Assembly (NCBI GenBank): GCA_047974615.1
Contig: JBKECM010000102.1
Span: 1 to 26,475, forward strand
Length of the DNA stretch: 26,475 bases
Origin: JBKEBX01 sp047974615
Lineage (GTDB): Bacteria; Bacillota; Clostridia; Lachnospirales; CAMZNU01
Direction of reading: 5' to 3'
How positions within the stretch are numbered: the first letter of the stretch is position 1; each line of letters begins with the position of its first letter. Below the pieces are notes generated by a model. That model was given only the letters and a program-made list of their open reading frames with translations. It ran no database searches and was not told the DNA's origin. Below are positions 14,988 to 24,201 of the stretch, one piece after another. Position numbers and translations under genes: made by a program.

Positions 14988-15875
14988 ATGATAATTGATA
15001 ATTTAATCGAAAAAATAATTGAAACTAGCAATCCTACAGTTGTTGGACTTGACCCAAAAATTGAATATATACCTACACATATTAAAGATAAATATACAAA
15101 TGTATGTGATATGTTTTTGGCGTTCAACAAGGCTATTATTGATGAAATATATGATATTGTTCCTGCTGTCAAACCACAAATTGCAATGTATGAAGAACAC
15201 GGAATAGAAGGATTACAGTGCTATTTAGATACATGTAAATACGCTAAAGAAAAAGGTATGATAGTAATAGGTGATGTTAAACGTGGTGACATTGCATCTA
15301 CTGCCAAAAGTTATTCTATAGGTCATTTAGGTAAAGAACATTTTGATACTGATTTTATTACTGTAAACCCTTATATGGGATATGATAGCATTGAACCTTT
15401 TGAAGAAGAAATGAGTAAGTACAATAAAGGATTATTCATACTTGTTAAAACTTCAAATCCAAAAAGTTTCCAACTTCAAAACTTAGTGCTTTCTGATGGA
15501 AGATTTGTATATGAAGAAACTGCAAAGTTAACAGAAGAATGGGGTGAAAAATTTATAGGTAAATATGGGTATTCTTCTATAGGTGCTGTAGTTGGTGGTA
15601 CTCATAAAGATGAAATTTTACATATAAGAAAATTAATACCAAATGTATTTTTCCTTGTACCCGGTTATGGTGCACAAGGTGGTAAAGCAGAAGATATTGC
15701 ACAGTGTTTCGATGAAAGAGGGCTTGGTGCTATTGTAAATAGCTCACGTGGTATACTTTTAGCATATAAAGATGAAAAATATAAAAGTTTCGGTGAATTA
15801 AATTTTGCTAAAGCTAGCCGTCAAAGTGCGATAGATATGAGAGATGATATAATAAATGCTCAAAAGATGCAATAA
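14988..15875 (+). CDS. pyrF: Orotidine-5'-phosphate decarboxylase, type 2
   Basis: Final step, OMP to UMP. It has 295 residues, longer than the 235-residue type 1 enzyme and typical for type 2. The catalytic Asp-x-Lys-x-x-Asp is GDVKRGD (95-101), with the partner lysine in AVKPQ (61-65). NPYMGYDSIEPF (127-138) is the type 2 signature. A phosphate-binding region PGYGAQGG is near the C-terminal end. AGGAG lies just upstream, nine bases after pyrC. It precedes carAB in the operon, so the last pathway enzyme is placed in the middle. Confidence 0.95.
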   Translation: MIIDNLIEKIIETSNPTVVGLDPKIEYIPTHIKDKYTNVCDMFLAFNKAIIDEIYDIVPAVKPQIAMYEEHGIEGLQCYLDTCKYAKEKGMIVIGDVKRGDIASTAKSYSIGHLGKEHFDTDFITVNPYMGYDSIEPFEEEMSKYNKGLFILVKTSNPKSFQLQNLVLSDGRFVYEETAKLTEEWGEKFIGKYGYSSIGAVVGGTHKDEILHIRKLIPNVFFLVPGYGAQGGKAEDIAQCFDERGLGAIVNSSRGILLAYKDEKYKSFGELNFAKASRQSAIDMRDDIINAQKMQ

Positions 15876-15932
15876 AGTTTTAACAATAAATTTAAGCTGA
15901 TTATATTTGAAAGTTCATTCTTAGGAGGAAAA

Positions 15933-17009
15933 ATGAAAAAAATTGAAGGTAAGTTAATACTTGAAAATGGTAAACAATTTAAAGGTTTTTGTTTTGGTCA
16001 TATTAAAGAAAAAGTAGTTGGTGAAGTTGTTTTTAATACTGCAATGTCTGGTTATCAAGAAACTTTAACTGACCCATCTTACAAAGAACAATTTGTTGTT
16101 ATGACATATCCTCTTGTTGGAAACTATGGTATAAACTTTGAAGATATGGAGTCGCAACAAGCTCATTTAAACGGCTTTATAGTTAGAGAAGTTTGCGATA
16201 CACCATCAAATTTTAGACGTGAGCTTAGTCTTGACGGTTTTTTAAAGGAAAATAAAAAAATTGGTCTTTATGGTATTGATACTCGTGCTTTAACAAAAGT
16301 TATTCGTGATGAAGGCTCTATGAAGGCAATTATTACTACTCGAAAAAACATCGAGGAAAAAGAACTTAAAGAGATTTTTGAAAAATTTACAATGGATAAT
16401 GCTGTAAAAGAAGTTACTTGTAAAGAAGTTAGAGTTATTGATTGTAAAAATCCTGTAACACATCTTGCTGTACTTGATTTTGGTATAAAAGAAAATATTT
16501 TACGTGAGCTTTCTAAAAGAAAATGTAAGCTTACTGTTTTTCCAGCATTTAGTAGTGTGGAGGATATATTAAAAGTTAATCCTGATGGAGTGTTTTTATC
16601 AAATGGTCCAGCTGATCCTGAAACTTTAACTGAAATAATCGAAAATGTTAAAAATCTTATGGAAGTTAAGCCGGTTGTAGGAATTTGTCTTGGTCATCAG
16701 CTTATTTGTTTAGCTTCTGGGTGTAAAATCGAAAAATTAAAATTTGGTCATCATGGTGCAAATCACCCAGTGAAAGATTTACGTACTGGAAAACTATACA
16801 TTACATCTCAAAACCATAACTATGTTGCTACAAACATTGATGAAAATCTTGAACCTTGGTTTGTAAATATAAATGACGAAACACTTGAAGGTGTTATACA
16901 TAAGTCAAAGCCTGTTATGAGTGTACAGTTCCACCCTGAGGCTTGTCCGGGGCCAATAGATAGTAACTATATATTTGATGAATTTTTAAAAGTTGTAAAA
17001 GGAGAGTAG
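15933..17009 (+). CDS. carA: Carbamoyl-phosphate synthase small (glutaminase) subunit
   Basis: Supplies ammonia from glutamine to CarB. It has 358 residues. The N-terminal CPSase domain (about 1-150) contains FNTAMSGYQETLTDPSY. The class I glutamine amidotransferase domain holds the triad Cys252 in GICLGHQ, His334 and Glu336 in VQFHPEACPGP. AGGAGG precedes ATG 15933. The 57-base gap after pyrF is the largest in the operon and contains TTTAAC-17-TATATT, a poor possible internal promoter. carB begins three bases after the stop. Placing carAB inside the pyr operon implies its carbamoyl phosphate is mainly for pyrimidines; a separate arginine enzyme elsewhere cannot be judged. Confidence 0.96.
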   Translation: MKKIEGKLILENGKQFKGFCFGHIKEKVVGEVVFNTAMSGYQETLTDPSYKEQFVVMTYPLVGNYGINFEDMESQQAHLNGFIVREVCDTPSNFRRELSLDGFLKENKKIGLYGIDTRALTKVIRDEGSMKAIITTRKNIEEKELKEIFEKFTMDNAVKEVTCKEVRVIDCKNPVTHLAVLDFGIKENILRELSKRKCKLTVFPAFSSVEDILKVNPDGVFLSNGPADPETLTEIIENVKNLMEVKPVVGICLGHQLICLASGCKIEKLKFGHHGANHPVKDLRTGKLYITSQNHNYVATNIDENLEPWFVNINDETLEGVIHKSKPVMSVQFHPEACPGPIDSNYIFDEFLKVVKGE

Positions 17010-17012
17010 ACA

Positions 17013-20000
17013 ATGCCAAAAAATAATGATATTAAAAAAGTTTTAGTTATCGGTTCAGGCCCTATTGTTATTGGACAAGCTGCTGAGTTTGATTATTCTG
17101 GTACACAATGTTGTGAAGCTCTAAAAGAAGAAGGTATTGAAGTTGTACTAATCAACTCAAATCCTGCTACAATTATGACTGATGAAGAAGTTGCAAATCG
17201 TACATATATTGAGCCTTTAACTAAAGAGTTTGTAGAAAAGGTAATCGAAAGAGAAAAACCTGATAGTGTTATTGCTGGTATGGGTGGACAAACAGGATTA
17301 AATCTTTGTATTCAACTTAGTGATAATGGCGTTTTTGAAAAGCATAATGTAAATGTAATCGGTACTTCTATACCTTCAATTAAACTTGGTGAAGACCGCG
17401 AACTTTTTAGAGAGTTTATGAAAGAAATAAATGAGCCTGTTATTCAAAGTGATTATGTTGATAATTTAGAAAATGGTTTAAAGTTTGCAAATGAAAATGG
17501 ATACCCTGTTATTGTTAGACCTGCTTATACTTTAGGTGGTGCTGGAGGTGGTATCGCTGATGACGAAGAGTCTTTAAAAGAAATTTTAACTTCTGGATTT
17601 ATTCTTAGTCCTGTTGGCAAAGTTTTAGTTGAAAAGAGTATTAAAGGTTGGAAAGAAGTAGAATATGAAGTTATACGTGATGGTGCTGGTAACTGCATTA
17701 CTGTTTGTAATATGGAAAACCTTGACCCTGTTGGTATTCATACGGGAGATAGCATAGTTGTTGCACCTTCTCAAACTTTAAGTGATGTAGAATATCAAAT
17801 GCTTAGAACATCTGCACTTAAAATAATAGATAGAGTAGGGATTGTTGGTGGTTGTAATGTGCAATTTGCTTTAAATCCACATTCTTTAGAATATGCCATT
17901 ATAGAAATAAATCCACGTGTTAGCCGTTCTTCTGCTCTTGCATCAAAAGTTACAGGATATCCTATTGCAAAGGTTTCAGCTAAAATCGCTTTAGGTTTAA
18001 ATCTTGACGAAATAAAAAATGCTGTAACAAACAAAACTTTTGCTTGCTTTGAACCTGCACTCGATTATGTAGTAGTTAAAATACCAAAATGGCCTTTTGA
18101 TAAGTTTAAAGAAGCTAAAAGAAGTCTTGGTACAAAGATGATGGCAACAGGTGAGGTTATGGCTATAGGTAATAACCTTGAAGCAGCACTTCTTAAAGCT
18201 ATACGTTCTCTTGAAATAGGGCAGTTCACTTTACGTTCTCCTAAATCTATGAAGAAAACTTTAATTGAGCTAAAGAAAAGCGTTATTACACCTGATGATG
18301 AAAGACTTTTTGATTTAGCTGAACTTATTAGACGTGGTTATTTACTAGATAGAATAAACGAAATAACTGGTATTGATATGTTTTTCTTAGAAAAAATCAA
18401 CAATATCGTAGTTATGGAAGAAATTATTTCTCGTTCTAACTATGAAGAAATCAATGCAATAAATCTTAGAGAATGGAAGAAAAAAGGCGCATCTGATAAA
18501 GGTATCGGTAAGCTTATGAAAGTTTCACCTCGTGATATTTATGCTTTAAGAAAAGAATTTAACATTCACCCAAGCTATAAGATGGTTGATACTTGTGCCG
18601 GTGAGTTTGATGCTACTTCTCCATACTACTACTCAACATATGATGAATATGATGAAGTTAAAATTTCTAATAAGAAAAAAATAATTGTTATCGGTTCTGG
18701 ACCTATAAGAATAGGTCAAGGTATTGAGTTTGATTATTGTTCTATTCATAGCATTTTAGAACTTAAAAGAGAAGGTTATGAAACTATAATAATTAACAAT
18801 AATCCTGAAACAGTATCTACAGACTTTGATATTGCAGATAAACTTTATTTTGAACCACTTACGCAAGAAGATGTTTTAAATATTGTACGAAAGGAAAAAC
18901 CAGAGGGTGTTATTTTACAATTTGGTGGACAAACTGCAATAAAACTTGCTAACTTCTTTAGAGAGAAGAATATCAAAGTTTTAGGTACACAACCAGAACA
19001 AATTGATATAGCTGAAGATAGAGAAAAATTTGATGATATTTTAGAAAAAAATAATATTTTAAGACCAAAAGGACTTGGTGTTTGGAATAAAGAAGATGGT
19101 ATTAAAATTGCTGAAAAGGTAGGTTATCCAGTTATTGTGCGTCCTAGTTATGTTTTAGGTGGGCAAGGTATGGAAATAACTTATGATGAAAAAACTTTAG
19201 TTGAGTATCTTGAAAAAGCATTTGTTAATGATAAAGATAATCCTGTTTTAATCGATAAATATCTCAATGGTGTTGAAATTGAAGTTGATGCTATATGCGA
19301 TGGTGAAAGTATTTTGATACCTGGTATTATGGAGCATCTTGAACGTGCAGGAATACATTCTGGAGATAGTATAAGTGTATATCCTTCAAAAAATGTACCT
19401 CAAAAGGTTAAAGATGAAATAGTTGTAATTACTCGAAAGATTGCAAAAGAACTTCAAGTTATTGGTATGATAAATATACAATTTATATTGTTTGAAGATG
19501 AAGTTTATGTTATAGAAGTTAATCCTCGTTCAAGTCGTACTGTACCATATATAAGTAAAGTTACAGGTGTACACATCATTGATGTTGCAACAAAAGTTAT
19601 GATTGGTCAATCTATAAAAGAACAAGGTTTTACTGTTGAAATAATACCTGAACCTGAGTTTGTAACTGCTAAAGTTCCTGTTTTCTCTACAGAAAAATTA
19701 CCTGATGTTGAAGTTTCCCTAGGACCTGAAATGCGTTCTACTGGTGAAGTTTTAGGTATAGGAAAAACTCGTGAAGAAGCTTTATTCAAGGGTGTGCTTG
19801 CTTCTGGATTTACTTTCTTTAAAAATGGTGCGAAAATTGTAGCAACAGTTCGTAAAAAAGATCAAGAACGTTTTTCAAAGTTAGCTAAAAGACTAGAAAA
19901 ATTTAATGTAAATTTTTATGCCACAGATGGTACTGCTAGAGTTCTTGAGAAAGACAATGTAAAGTGCGAAGTTGTTTCTAAAATAGGTGAAGAAGGTACA

Positions 20001-20234
20001 ACGATACTTGATATTATAAAAGGTGGAGACGTAAAACTTATTATTGATATTCCTACAGAACCAAACGTTTTAAGTAACGATTCCTTTAGAATACGTCGTT
20101 TTGCATCAGAAGCTAAACTTAATATGCTTACAAGTTTAGATACTTTCGAGGCAATTATAAAAATTATGGAAACAAATGTTACTATAGATAATTGTGATAT
20201 TTGTAGTATTCAAGACCTTAAATTTATTAAATAG
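17013..20234 (+). CDS. carB: Carbamoyl-phosphate synthase large subunit
   Basis: Makes carbamoyl phosphate from bicarbonate, ammonia and two ATP. It has 1073 residues, the same length as E. coli CarB. Two homologous halves are clear: VLVIGSGPIVIGQAAEFDYS at the N-terminus and IIVIGSGPIRIGQGIEFDY around 556, each followed by an ATP-grasp domain with RPAYTLGGAGGG or RPSYVLGGQGM and with EINPRVSRSSALASKVTGYP or EVNPRSSRTVPYISKVTG. The C-terminal allosteric MGS-like domain (about 935-1073) is intact; in relatives it binds UMP or other nucleotides, giving feedback control. Its stop overlaps the ribosome site of pyrK. Confidence 0.97.
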   Translation: MPKNNDIKKVLVIGSGPIVIGQAAEFDYSGTQCCEALKEEGIEVVLINSNPATIMTDEEVANRTYIEPLTKEFVEKVIEREKPDSVIAGMGGQTGLNLCIQLSDNGVFEKHNVNVIGTSIPSIKLGEDRELFREFMKEINEPVIQSDYVDNLENGLKFANENGYPVIVRPAYTLGGAGGGIADDEESLKEILTSGFILSPVGKVLVEKSIKGWKEVEYEVIRDGAGNCITVCNMENLDPVGIHTGDSIVVAPSQTLSDVEYQMLRTSALKIIDRVGIVGGCNVQFALNPHSLEYAIIEINPRVSRSSALASKVTGYPIAKVSAKIALGLNLDEIKNAVTNKTFACFEPALDYVVVKIPKWPFDKFKEAKRSLGTKMMATGEVMAIGNNLEAALLKAIRSLEIGQFTLRSPKSMKKTLIELKKSVITPDDERLFDLAELIRRGYLLDRINEITGIDMFFLEKINNIVVMEEIISRSNYEEINAINLREWKKKGASDKGIGKLMKVSPRDIYALRKEFNIHPSYKMVDTCAGEFDATSPYYYSTYDEYDEVKISNKKKIIVIGSGPIRIGQGIEFDYCSIHSILELKREGYETIIINNNPETVSTDFDIADKLYFEPLTQEDVLNIVRKEKPEGVILQFGGQTAIKLANFFREKNIKVLGTQPEQIDIAEDREKFDDILEKNNILRPKGLGVWNKEDGIKIAEKVGYPVIVRPSYVLGGQGMEITYDEKTLVEYLEKAFVNDKDNPVLIDKYLNGVEIEVDAICDGESILIPGIMEHLERAGIHSGDSISVYPSKNVPQKVKDEIVVITRKIAKELQVIGMINIQFILFEDEVYVIEVNPRSSRTVPYISKVTGVHIIDVATKVMIGQSIKEQGFTVEIIPEPEFVTAKVPVFSTEKLPDVEVSLGPEMRSTGEVLGIGKTREEALFKGVLASGFTFFKNGAKIVATVRKKDQERFSKLAKRLEKFNVNFYATDGTARVLEKDNVKCEVVSKIGEEGTTILDIIKGGDVKLIIDIPTEPNVLSNDSFRIRRFASEAKLNMLTSLDTFEAIIKIMETNVTIDNCDICSIQDLKFIK

Positions 20235-20244
20235 GAGTGATATT

Positions 20245-21012
20245 TTGAAGAAATTTTGCGAAGGTATTATTATTCAAAAAAATAAAATAAATGATGATTT
20301 GTTTGAACTTATAATAAAAGTTGGAGAAATCGTAAATCAATGTGTTGCTGGTCAGTTTGTTAGTATTTATATTGATGACAAAAGCAAAATTTTACCTAGA
20401 CCCATAAGTATTTCAGAAATAAATAAGGAAAATGAAACAATATCACTTGTTATTCAAAAAGTTGGTAATGGGACTAAGATTTTATCAAATATTGAAGAAG
20501 ACTCAAAAGTTTCCATACTTTTACCTTTAGGTAATGGGTACGATTTTCAAGACATTAAAGGTACTGTATATCTTATAGGTGGTGGAGTAGGTATTCCGCC
20601 ACTTGTAGGAGCTTATAGTGAGCTAAAAAAACTTGGTTTTAATAAAATAAAAGTTATTCTTGGTTTTAGAAATGAACCATTTTTAACTAATAAATTTTCA
20701 AATAATGATTTTGAAATATGTTCTGATACTGGAAATTTTGGTTTTAAAGGAAACGTTGTTGAAAAATTACTTTCTATGGAAAAACCAGACTATATTATAT
20801 CTTGTGGACCTAAACTTATGTTAAAGGGTGTTGTTGAATATTCAATAAAAAACAATATAAATTCTCAAATTTCTATGGAAGAAAGAATGGCTTGTAGTGT
20901 TGGAGTATGTCTTGGTTGTGTTATTAATATAAAAGACGGTGACAAAATAGTAAGTAAAAAAGTTTGTGTAGATGGGCCTGTTTTTAGAGGGGAGGAACTT
21001 ATCTTTGAGTAA
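20245..21012 (+). CDS. pyrK: Dihydroorotate dehydrogenase B electron-transfer subunit
   Basis: FAD and [2Fe-2S] subunit that passes electrons from dihydroorotate oxidation to NAD+. It has 255 residues. A ferredoxin-reductase-like fold shows the flavin motif RPISI (52-56) and the dinucleotide motif GGGVGIPPL (112-120). The iron-sulphur ligands are Cys217, Cys222, Cys225 and Cys241 (CSVGVCLGC...VCVDG). The start chosen is TTG 20245, because AGGAG (20233-20237) is seven bases upstream and nothing before it is conserved; the longer ATG form would lie inside carB. Its end overlaps the pyrD start by eight bases. Confidence 0.94.
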   Translation: MKKFCEGIIIQKNKINDDLFELIIKVGEIVNQCVAGQFVSIYIDDKSKILPRPISISEINKENETISLVIQKVGNGTKILSNIEEDSKVSILLPLGNGYDFQDIKGTVYLIGGGVGIPPLVGAYSELKKLGFNKIKVILGFRNEPFLTNKFSNNDFEICSDTGNFGFKGNVVEKLLSMEKPDYIISCGPKLMLKGVVEYSIKNNINSQISMEERMACSVGVCLGCVINIKDGDKIVSKKVCVDGPVFRGEELIFE

Positions 21013-21907
21013 TCTTAATGTAAATTTTTGCGGAATTGAGTTTAAGAACCCCATTATTACGGCGTCTGGTACTTTTGGTAATGGTAGAGAATATAATGAT
21101 TTCTATGATATAAGTTCTTTAGGAGGTATAACTGTAAAAGGTATTTCCCATAAAGAGTGGAAGGGTAACCAAACACCTAGAATTGCTGAAACTTATGGTG
21201 GTATGCTTAATGCTATAGGCTTACAAAATAAGGGTGTTGATAATTTTTTAGAAAAAGAAATAAATTTTTTAGAAAATATAGATACAAAGGTTATTGTAAA
21301 TGTTTGTGGTCACTCTATAGAAGAATTTGTTAATGTTATACAAAAGCTTGAACCTACAAAAGTTGATATGTATGAGTTAAATGTTTCTTGTCCAAATGTT
21401 ACTGAAGGTGGTATAGCTTTTGGGACAGATGAAAAAGTGCTATATAATGTGGTTAAAGAAGTTAAAAAGCATTGTACAAAGCCTCTTGTTATAAAGCTAA
21501 GCCCTAATGTTACTGATATTGTTAAAATGGCTAAAGCTTGTGAAGAAGGTGGTGCTGATGGTATATCTTTAATTAACACGCTAATCGGTATGAATATCGA
21601 TATATACAAACGTAAACCACTATTAGCTAATAGAACAGGTGGATTTTCAGGACCTGCTATTAAACCTGTTGCAGTTCGTATGGTAAATCAAGTTGCAAAT
21701 TCTGTAAAATTACCTATAATCGGTATGGGTGGTGTTACAACTTATGAAGATGCAATCGAATTTATTATGGCTGGGGCAACCTTAGTTGCTATTGGTACAG
21801 GTAATTTTATTAATCCTTTTACCCCTGTAGAAGTTATAAAGGGTATAGATGATTTTATGGTAAATCAAAAAATACAAGATTTAAAAGAAATTAGAGGAAT
21901 TATTTAA
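21005..21907 (+). CDS. pyrD: Dihydroorotate dehydrogenase, class 1B catalytic subunit
   Basis: FMN enzyme oxidising dihydroorotate to orotate, working with PyrK. It has 300 residues. It shows the catalytic Cys129 in NVSCPN (class 1; class 2 uses Ser), the substrate loop NAIGLQNKG (69-77), KLSPNVTDI, and FMN phosphate motifs IGMGGV and AIGTGNFINP. The start chosen is TTG 21005: GGGGAGG (20989-20995) is nine bases upstream and the resulting N-terminus NLNVNFCGIEFKNP is typical. ATG 20972 is in frame but lies before that site. Class 1B with NAD+ as acceptor fits an anaerobe. Confidence 0.95.
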   Translation: MSNLNVNFCGIEFKNPIITASGTFGNGREYNDFYDISSLGGITVKGISHKEWKGNQTPRIAETYGGMLNAIGLQNKGVDNFLEKEINFLENIDTKVIVNVCGHSIEEFVNVIQKLEPTKVDMYELNVSCPNVTEGGIAFGTDEKVLYNVVKEVKKHCTKPLVIKLSPNVTDIVKMAKACEEGGADGISLINTLIGMNIDIYKRKPLLANRTGGFSGPAIKPVAVRMVNQVANSVKLPIIGMGGVTTYEDAIEFIMAGATLVAIGTGNFINPFTPVEVIKGIDDFMVNQKIQDLKEIRGII

Positions 21908-21917
21908 GGAGAAAAGT

Positions 21918-22493
21918 ATGAGTACAAAAATAGAAAAAATTTTAGAAAAAGCAGAAGTTTTATTAAATGGTCATTTTATTCTTACTAGTGGTAAACATAG
22001 TAAACAATATATGCAATGTGCAAAAATATGTCAATATCCTGAATATAATAGTGAACTTGCAGCATACCTAGTTGATGAGTTCAAAAATCAAGAAATTGAT
22101 ATTGTTATTGCACCTGCAGTTGGTGGAATTATTTTTGGTTATGAAGTTGCTAGACAATTAAAAGTTAAAAACCTTTTTGCAGAACGTGAAAATGGTAAGA
22201 TGACATTAAGACGTGGTTTTGAAATACAAAAAGGACAAAAAGTTTTAGTTGTAGAAGATGTTGTAACAACTGGTGGTTCTGTACAAGATGTTATTGATGT
22301 TGTTAAAGAACATGGGGGAGAAGTTGTTGGTGTAGGGGTTTTAGTAGATAGAAGTCAAGGTAAAGCTGACTTTGGAGTACCATTTAAAAGCGTATATAAA
22401 GCACAAGTAGAAGCTTTTGACCCTGTTGATTGTCCGTTATGTAAAGAAGGACATAGTGAAGCTATTAAACCCGGAAGTCGTGGATTAAAATAA
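21918..22493 (+). CDS. pyrE: Orotate phosphoribosyltransferase
   Basis: Attaches ribose phosphate from PRPP to orotate. It has 191 residues. The PRPP loop is VVEDVVTTGGSVQD (111-124), preceded by the conserved region APAVGGIIFGYEVAR, and the flexible catalytic loop includes RENGKMTLRRGF. The C-terminal DPVDCPLCKEG...KPGSR is typical of the subgroup found in many anaerobes and archaea-like PyrE. AAGGAG is well placed. It is the last gene of the operon; the next gene has its own promoter. Confidence 0.95.
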   Translation: MSTKIEKILEKAEVLLNGHFILTSGKHSKQYMQCAKICQYPEYNSELAAYLVDEFKNQEIDIVIAPAVGGIIFGYEVARQLKVKNLFAERENGKMTLRRGFEIQKGQKVLVVEDVVTTGGSVQDVIDVVKEHGGEVVGVGVLVDRSQGKADFGVPFKSVYKAQVEAFDPVDCPLCKEGHSEAIKPGSRGLK

Positions 22494-22497
22494 TTTG

Positions 22498-22529
22498 TTT
22501 TGAATTTTCATATAGAAAAAAATTCAAAA
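22498..22529 (+). terminator. Possible end-of-operon hairpin after pyrE
   Basis: A perfect 11-bp stem TTTTGAATTTT/AAAATTCAAAA with a 10-base loop starts five bases after the stop codon. It is all A/T but for one pair and has no immediate T tail, so termination is uncertain. A weaker A/T hairpin with T7 follows at about 22533-22561. Confidence 0.4.
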
Positions 22530-22544
22530 TTCAAATTAAATCTA

Positions 22545-22573
22545 TTGAAATTTTAATTTTTTTATGGTAAAAT
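22545..22573 (+). promoter_or_regulatory. Promoter of ilvE
   Basis: TTGAAA (22545-22550) and TAAAAT (22568-22573) with a 17-base spacer, 42 bases before the chosen start. It indicates that the aminotransferase is not simply the tail of the pyr operon. No T-box-like structure fits into the short leader. Confidence 0.65.
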
Positions 22574-22615
22574 GATTAACAAATTATGAAATATTTTAAT
22601 TTCGGAGGAATATAT

Positions 22616-23641
22616 ATGGAAAAACAAAATATTGATTGGGCAAATATTGGTTTTGCTTATACAGCAACTGATATGAGATTTGTATCTAATTATAAAGATG
22701 GAAAATGGGAAGATGTAGGTCTTACTAGTGACCCTGCTGTGGTAATTAACGAGTGTGCCGGTATACTTCAATATTGTCAACAAGTATTTGAAGGTTTAAA
22801 GGCTTTCGAAACTGCTGATGGCAGCATTGTAACTTTTAGACCTGACTTAAATGCAGAACGACTTATGGATTCAGCAAAGCCACTTCAAATTCCTCCTTAT
22901 CCAAAGGAAAAATTTTTAGCTGCCCTTGATGAAGTTATTAAAGCTAATGCTTCTTGGGTTCCACCTTATGGCAGTGGTGCAAGTCTTTATATAAGACCAT
23001 ATATATTCGCAACTGGTCCAGTTATTGGAATTAAGCCTGCTGATGAGTACCAATTCCGTATTATATGTATGCCTGTTGGCCCATACTACAGAGATGGTAT
23101 CAAACCTTTAACGCTTTGTGTAAGTGACTTTGATAGATCGGCACCAAATGGTACTGGAAATATAAAAGCTGGTTTAAACTATGCAATGAGTCTTAATGCA
23201 AACATTATAGCACATAAAAATGGTTATGATGAAAATATGTATTTAGACCCTGCAACAAAAACTTACATAGAAGAAAGTGGGGGAGCTAATTTTATTTTTG
23301 TTACTAAAGATAATGAAATTGTAACTCCAAAATCAAGCTCGATTTTACCTTCTATAACAAGAAGATCAATCTTATATATCGCTGAAAACATTATGGGTTT
23401 AAAAGTTACTGAAAGACCAATTTTACTTTCTGAACTTGAAAACTTTTCTGAATGTGCTATGTGTGGTACGGCTGCAGTATTATCTCCAGTTGGTAAAGTT
23501 GTTGACCATGGTAAAGAAATAGCTTTCCCTAGTGGAATGACAAATATGGGTAAAGTTACTCAAGAGTTATATAATACTTTAATTGGTATTCAAAAAGGTA
23601 CTGTTGAAGCACCTGAAGGTTGGATACGAAAAATAATGTAA
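22616..23641 (+). CDS. ilvE: Branched-chain amino acid aminotransferase
   Basis: Fold-type IV PLP enzyme interconverting leucine, isoleucine and valine with their keto acids. It has 341 residues, the eukaryote-like/Firmicute BCAT group. VFEGLKAFETADGSIVTFRPDLNAERL (read in two parts, 58-71 and 72-83) is the substrate-side signature. The PLP lysine is Lys184 in GNIKAGLNYA; YIEESGGANFIFV (218-230) contains the conserved Glu, and CGTAAVLSPVG (283-293) binds cofactor phosphate. GGAGG at 22604-22608 lies before ATG 22616; the in-frame ATG 22586 would put that site inside the gene and is rejected. It has its own promoter and terminator. No ilv biosynthetic genes are adjacent. Confidence 0.94.
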   Translation: MEKQNIDWANIGFAYTATDMRFVSNYKDGKWEDVGLTSDPAVVINECAGILQYCQQVFEGLKAFETADGSIVTFRPDLNAERLMDSAKPLQIPPYPKEKFLAALDEVIKANASWVPPYGSGASLYIRPYIFATGPVIGIKPADEYQFRIICMPVGPYYRDGIKPLTLCVSDFDRSAPNGTGNIKAGLNYAMSLNANIIAHKNGYDENMYLDPATKTYIEESGGANFIFVTKDNEIVTPKSSSILPSITRRSILYIAENIMGLKVTERPILLSELENFSECAMCGTAAVLSPVGKVVDHGKEIAFPSGMTNMGKVTQELYNTLIGIQKGTVEAPEGWIRKIM

Positions 23642-23647
23642 TAATAT

Positions 23648-23685
23648 AAGACAATAATGGTCGAAATGATTTTTATTGTCTTTTT
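23648..23685 (+). terminator. Terminator after ilvE
   Basis: AAGACAATAA/TTATTGTCTT, a 10-bp perfect stem, ending in a T run, six bases after the stop codon. Confidence 0.85.
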
Positions 23686-23772
23686 AAGTTAAATTATATT
23701 TAGCAATGTTACCTTACACAAAACTTGCTATAATTGAATTTTGCAAAAATGCTTATAAAAAGTGAAAATTTA

Positions 23773-23801
23773 TTGAAAAAAATAATAATTAGTGATAAAA
23801 T
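23773..23801 (+). promoter_or_regulatory. Candidate promoter of the DUF4180 gene
   Basis: TTGAAA (23773-23778), a 17-base spacer and TAAAAT (23796-23801). The start of transcription would fall near 23808, only about 11 bases before the start codon and at the ribosome site, so the leader would be extremely short or another promoter is used. Confidence 0.4.
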
Positions 23802-23818
23802 CAACTAGAGGTGATAAA

Positions 23819-24178
23819 ATGAAATACGAACTTTTAGGAGTAAATAAAGATATTGCAAATATTGTTAGTGATGATATTTTAATATATGATGTGAATTCTG
23901 CTTTAGATTTTGTTATGAGTTTGCAATATGAATGTAATACGAATATGTTTATTATTAATAAAAAAAATATTGTTGAAGAATTTTTTGACTTAAAAACGAC
24001 ACTGGCAGGGGAAATTTTACAAAAATTTGTAAATTATAATGTTAAGATAGCAATAATTGGTGATTATAGTATATATACAAGTAAATCCTTACATGACTAT
24101 ATTTTTGAATGTAATAAGGGTAAAGATATTTTTTTTCTATCGGAAGTATCAATAGCTGTTAGAAAATTTGAAAGTTAA
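23819..24178 (+). CDS. DUF4180 domain protein
   Basis: Soluble protein of 119 residues spanning one DUF4180 domain. Characteristic blocks are DDILIYDVNSALDFVMSL near the start and FFDLKTTLAGEILQKFVNY in the middle. IAIIGDYSIYTSKSLHDYIFECNKG, read as IAIIGDYS then SKSLHDYIFECNKG, lies in the second half. The biochemical function of this family is not known to me. A GTG start at 23792 is in frame, but AGAGG (23807-23811) is spaced for ATG 23819, chosen here. It precedes the membrane sensor gene by 88 bases, with a separate promoter between them, so a functional link is only a guess. Confidence 0.8.
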   Translation: MKYELLGVNKDIANIVSDDILIYDVNSALDFVMSLQYECNTNMFIINKKNIVEEFFDLKTTLAGEILQKFVNYNVKIAIIGDYSIYTSKSLHDYIFECNKGKDIFFLSEVSIAVRKFES

Positions 24179-24201
24179 GTACGTACTATTGCTTTATTTT
24201 C

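Noticed and set aside
14939..15207. Overlapping open frames on both strands at the start of pyrF
   Set aside because: pyrF is unambiguous from its motifs and ribosome site; the others have no family features and are shadows of AT-rich codons.
15876..15932. Internal promoter before carA (TTTAAC-17-TATATT)
   Set aside because: Both boxes are weak and the AT-rich sequence gives such matches often; not listed as a feature.
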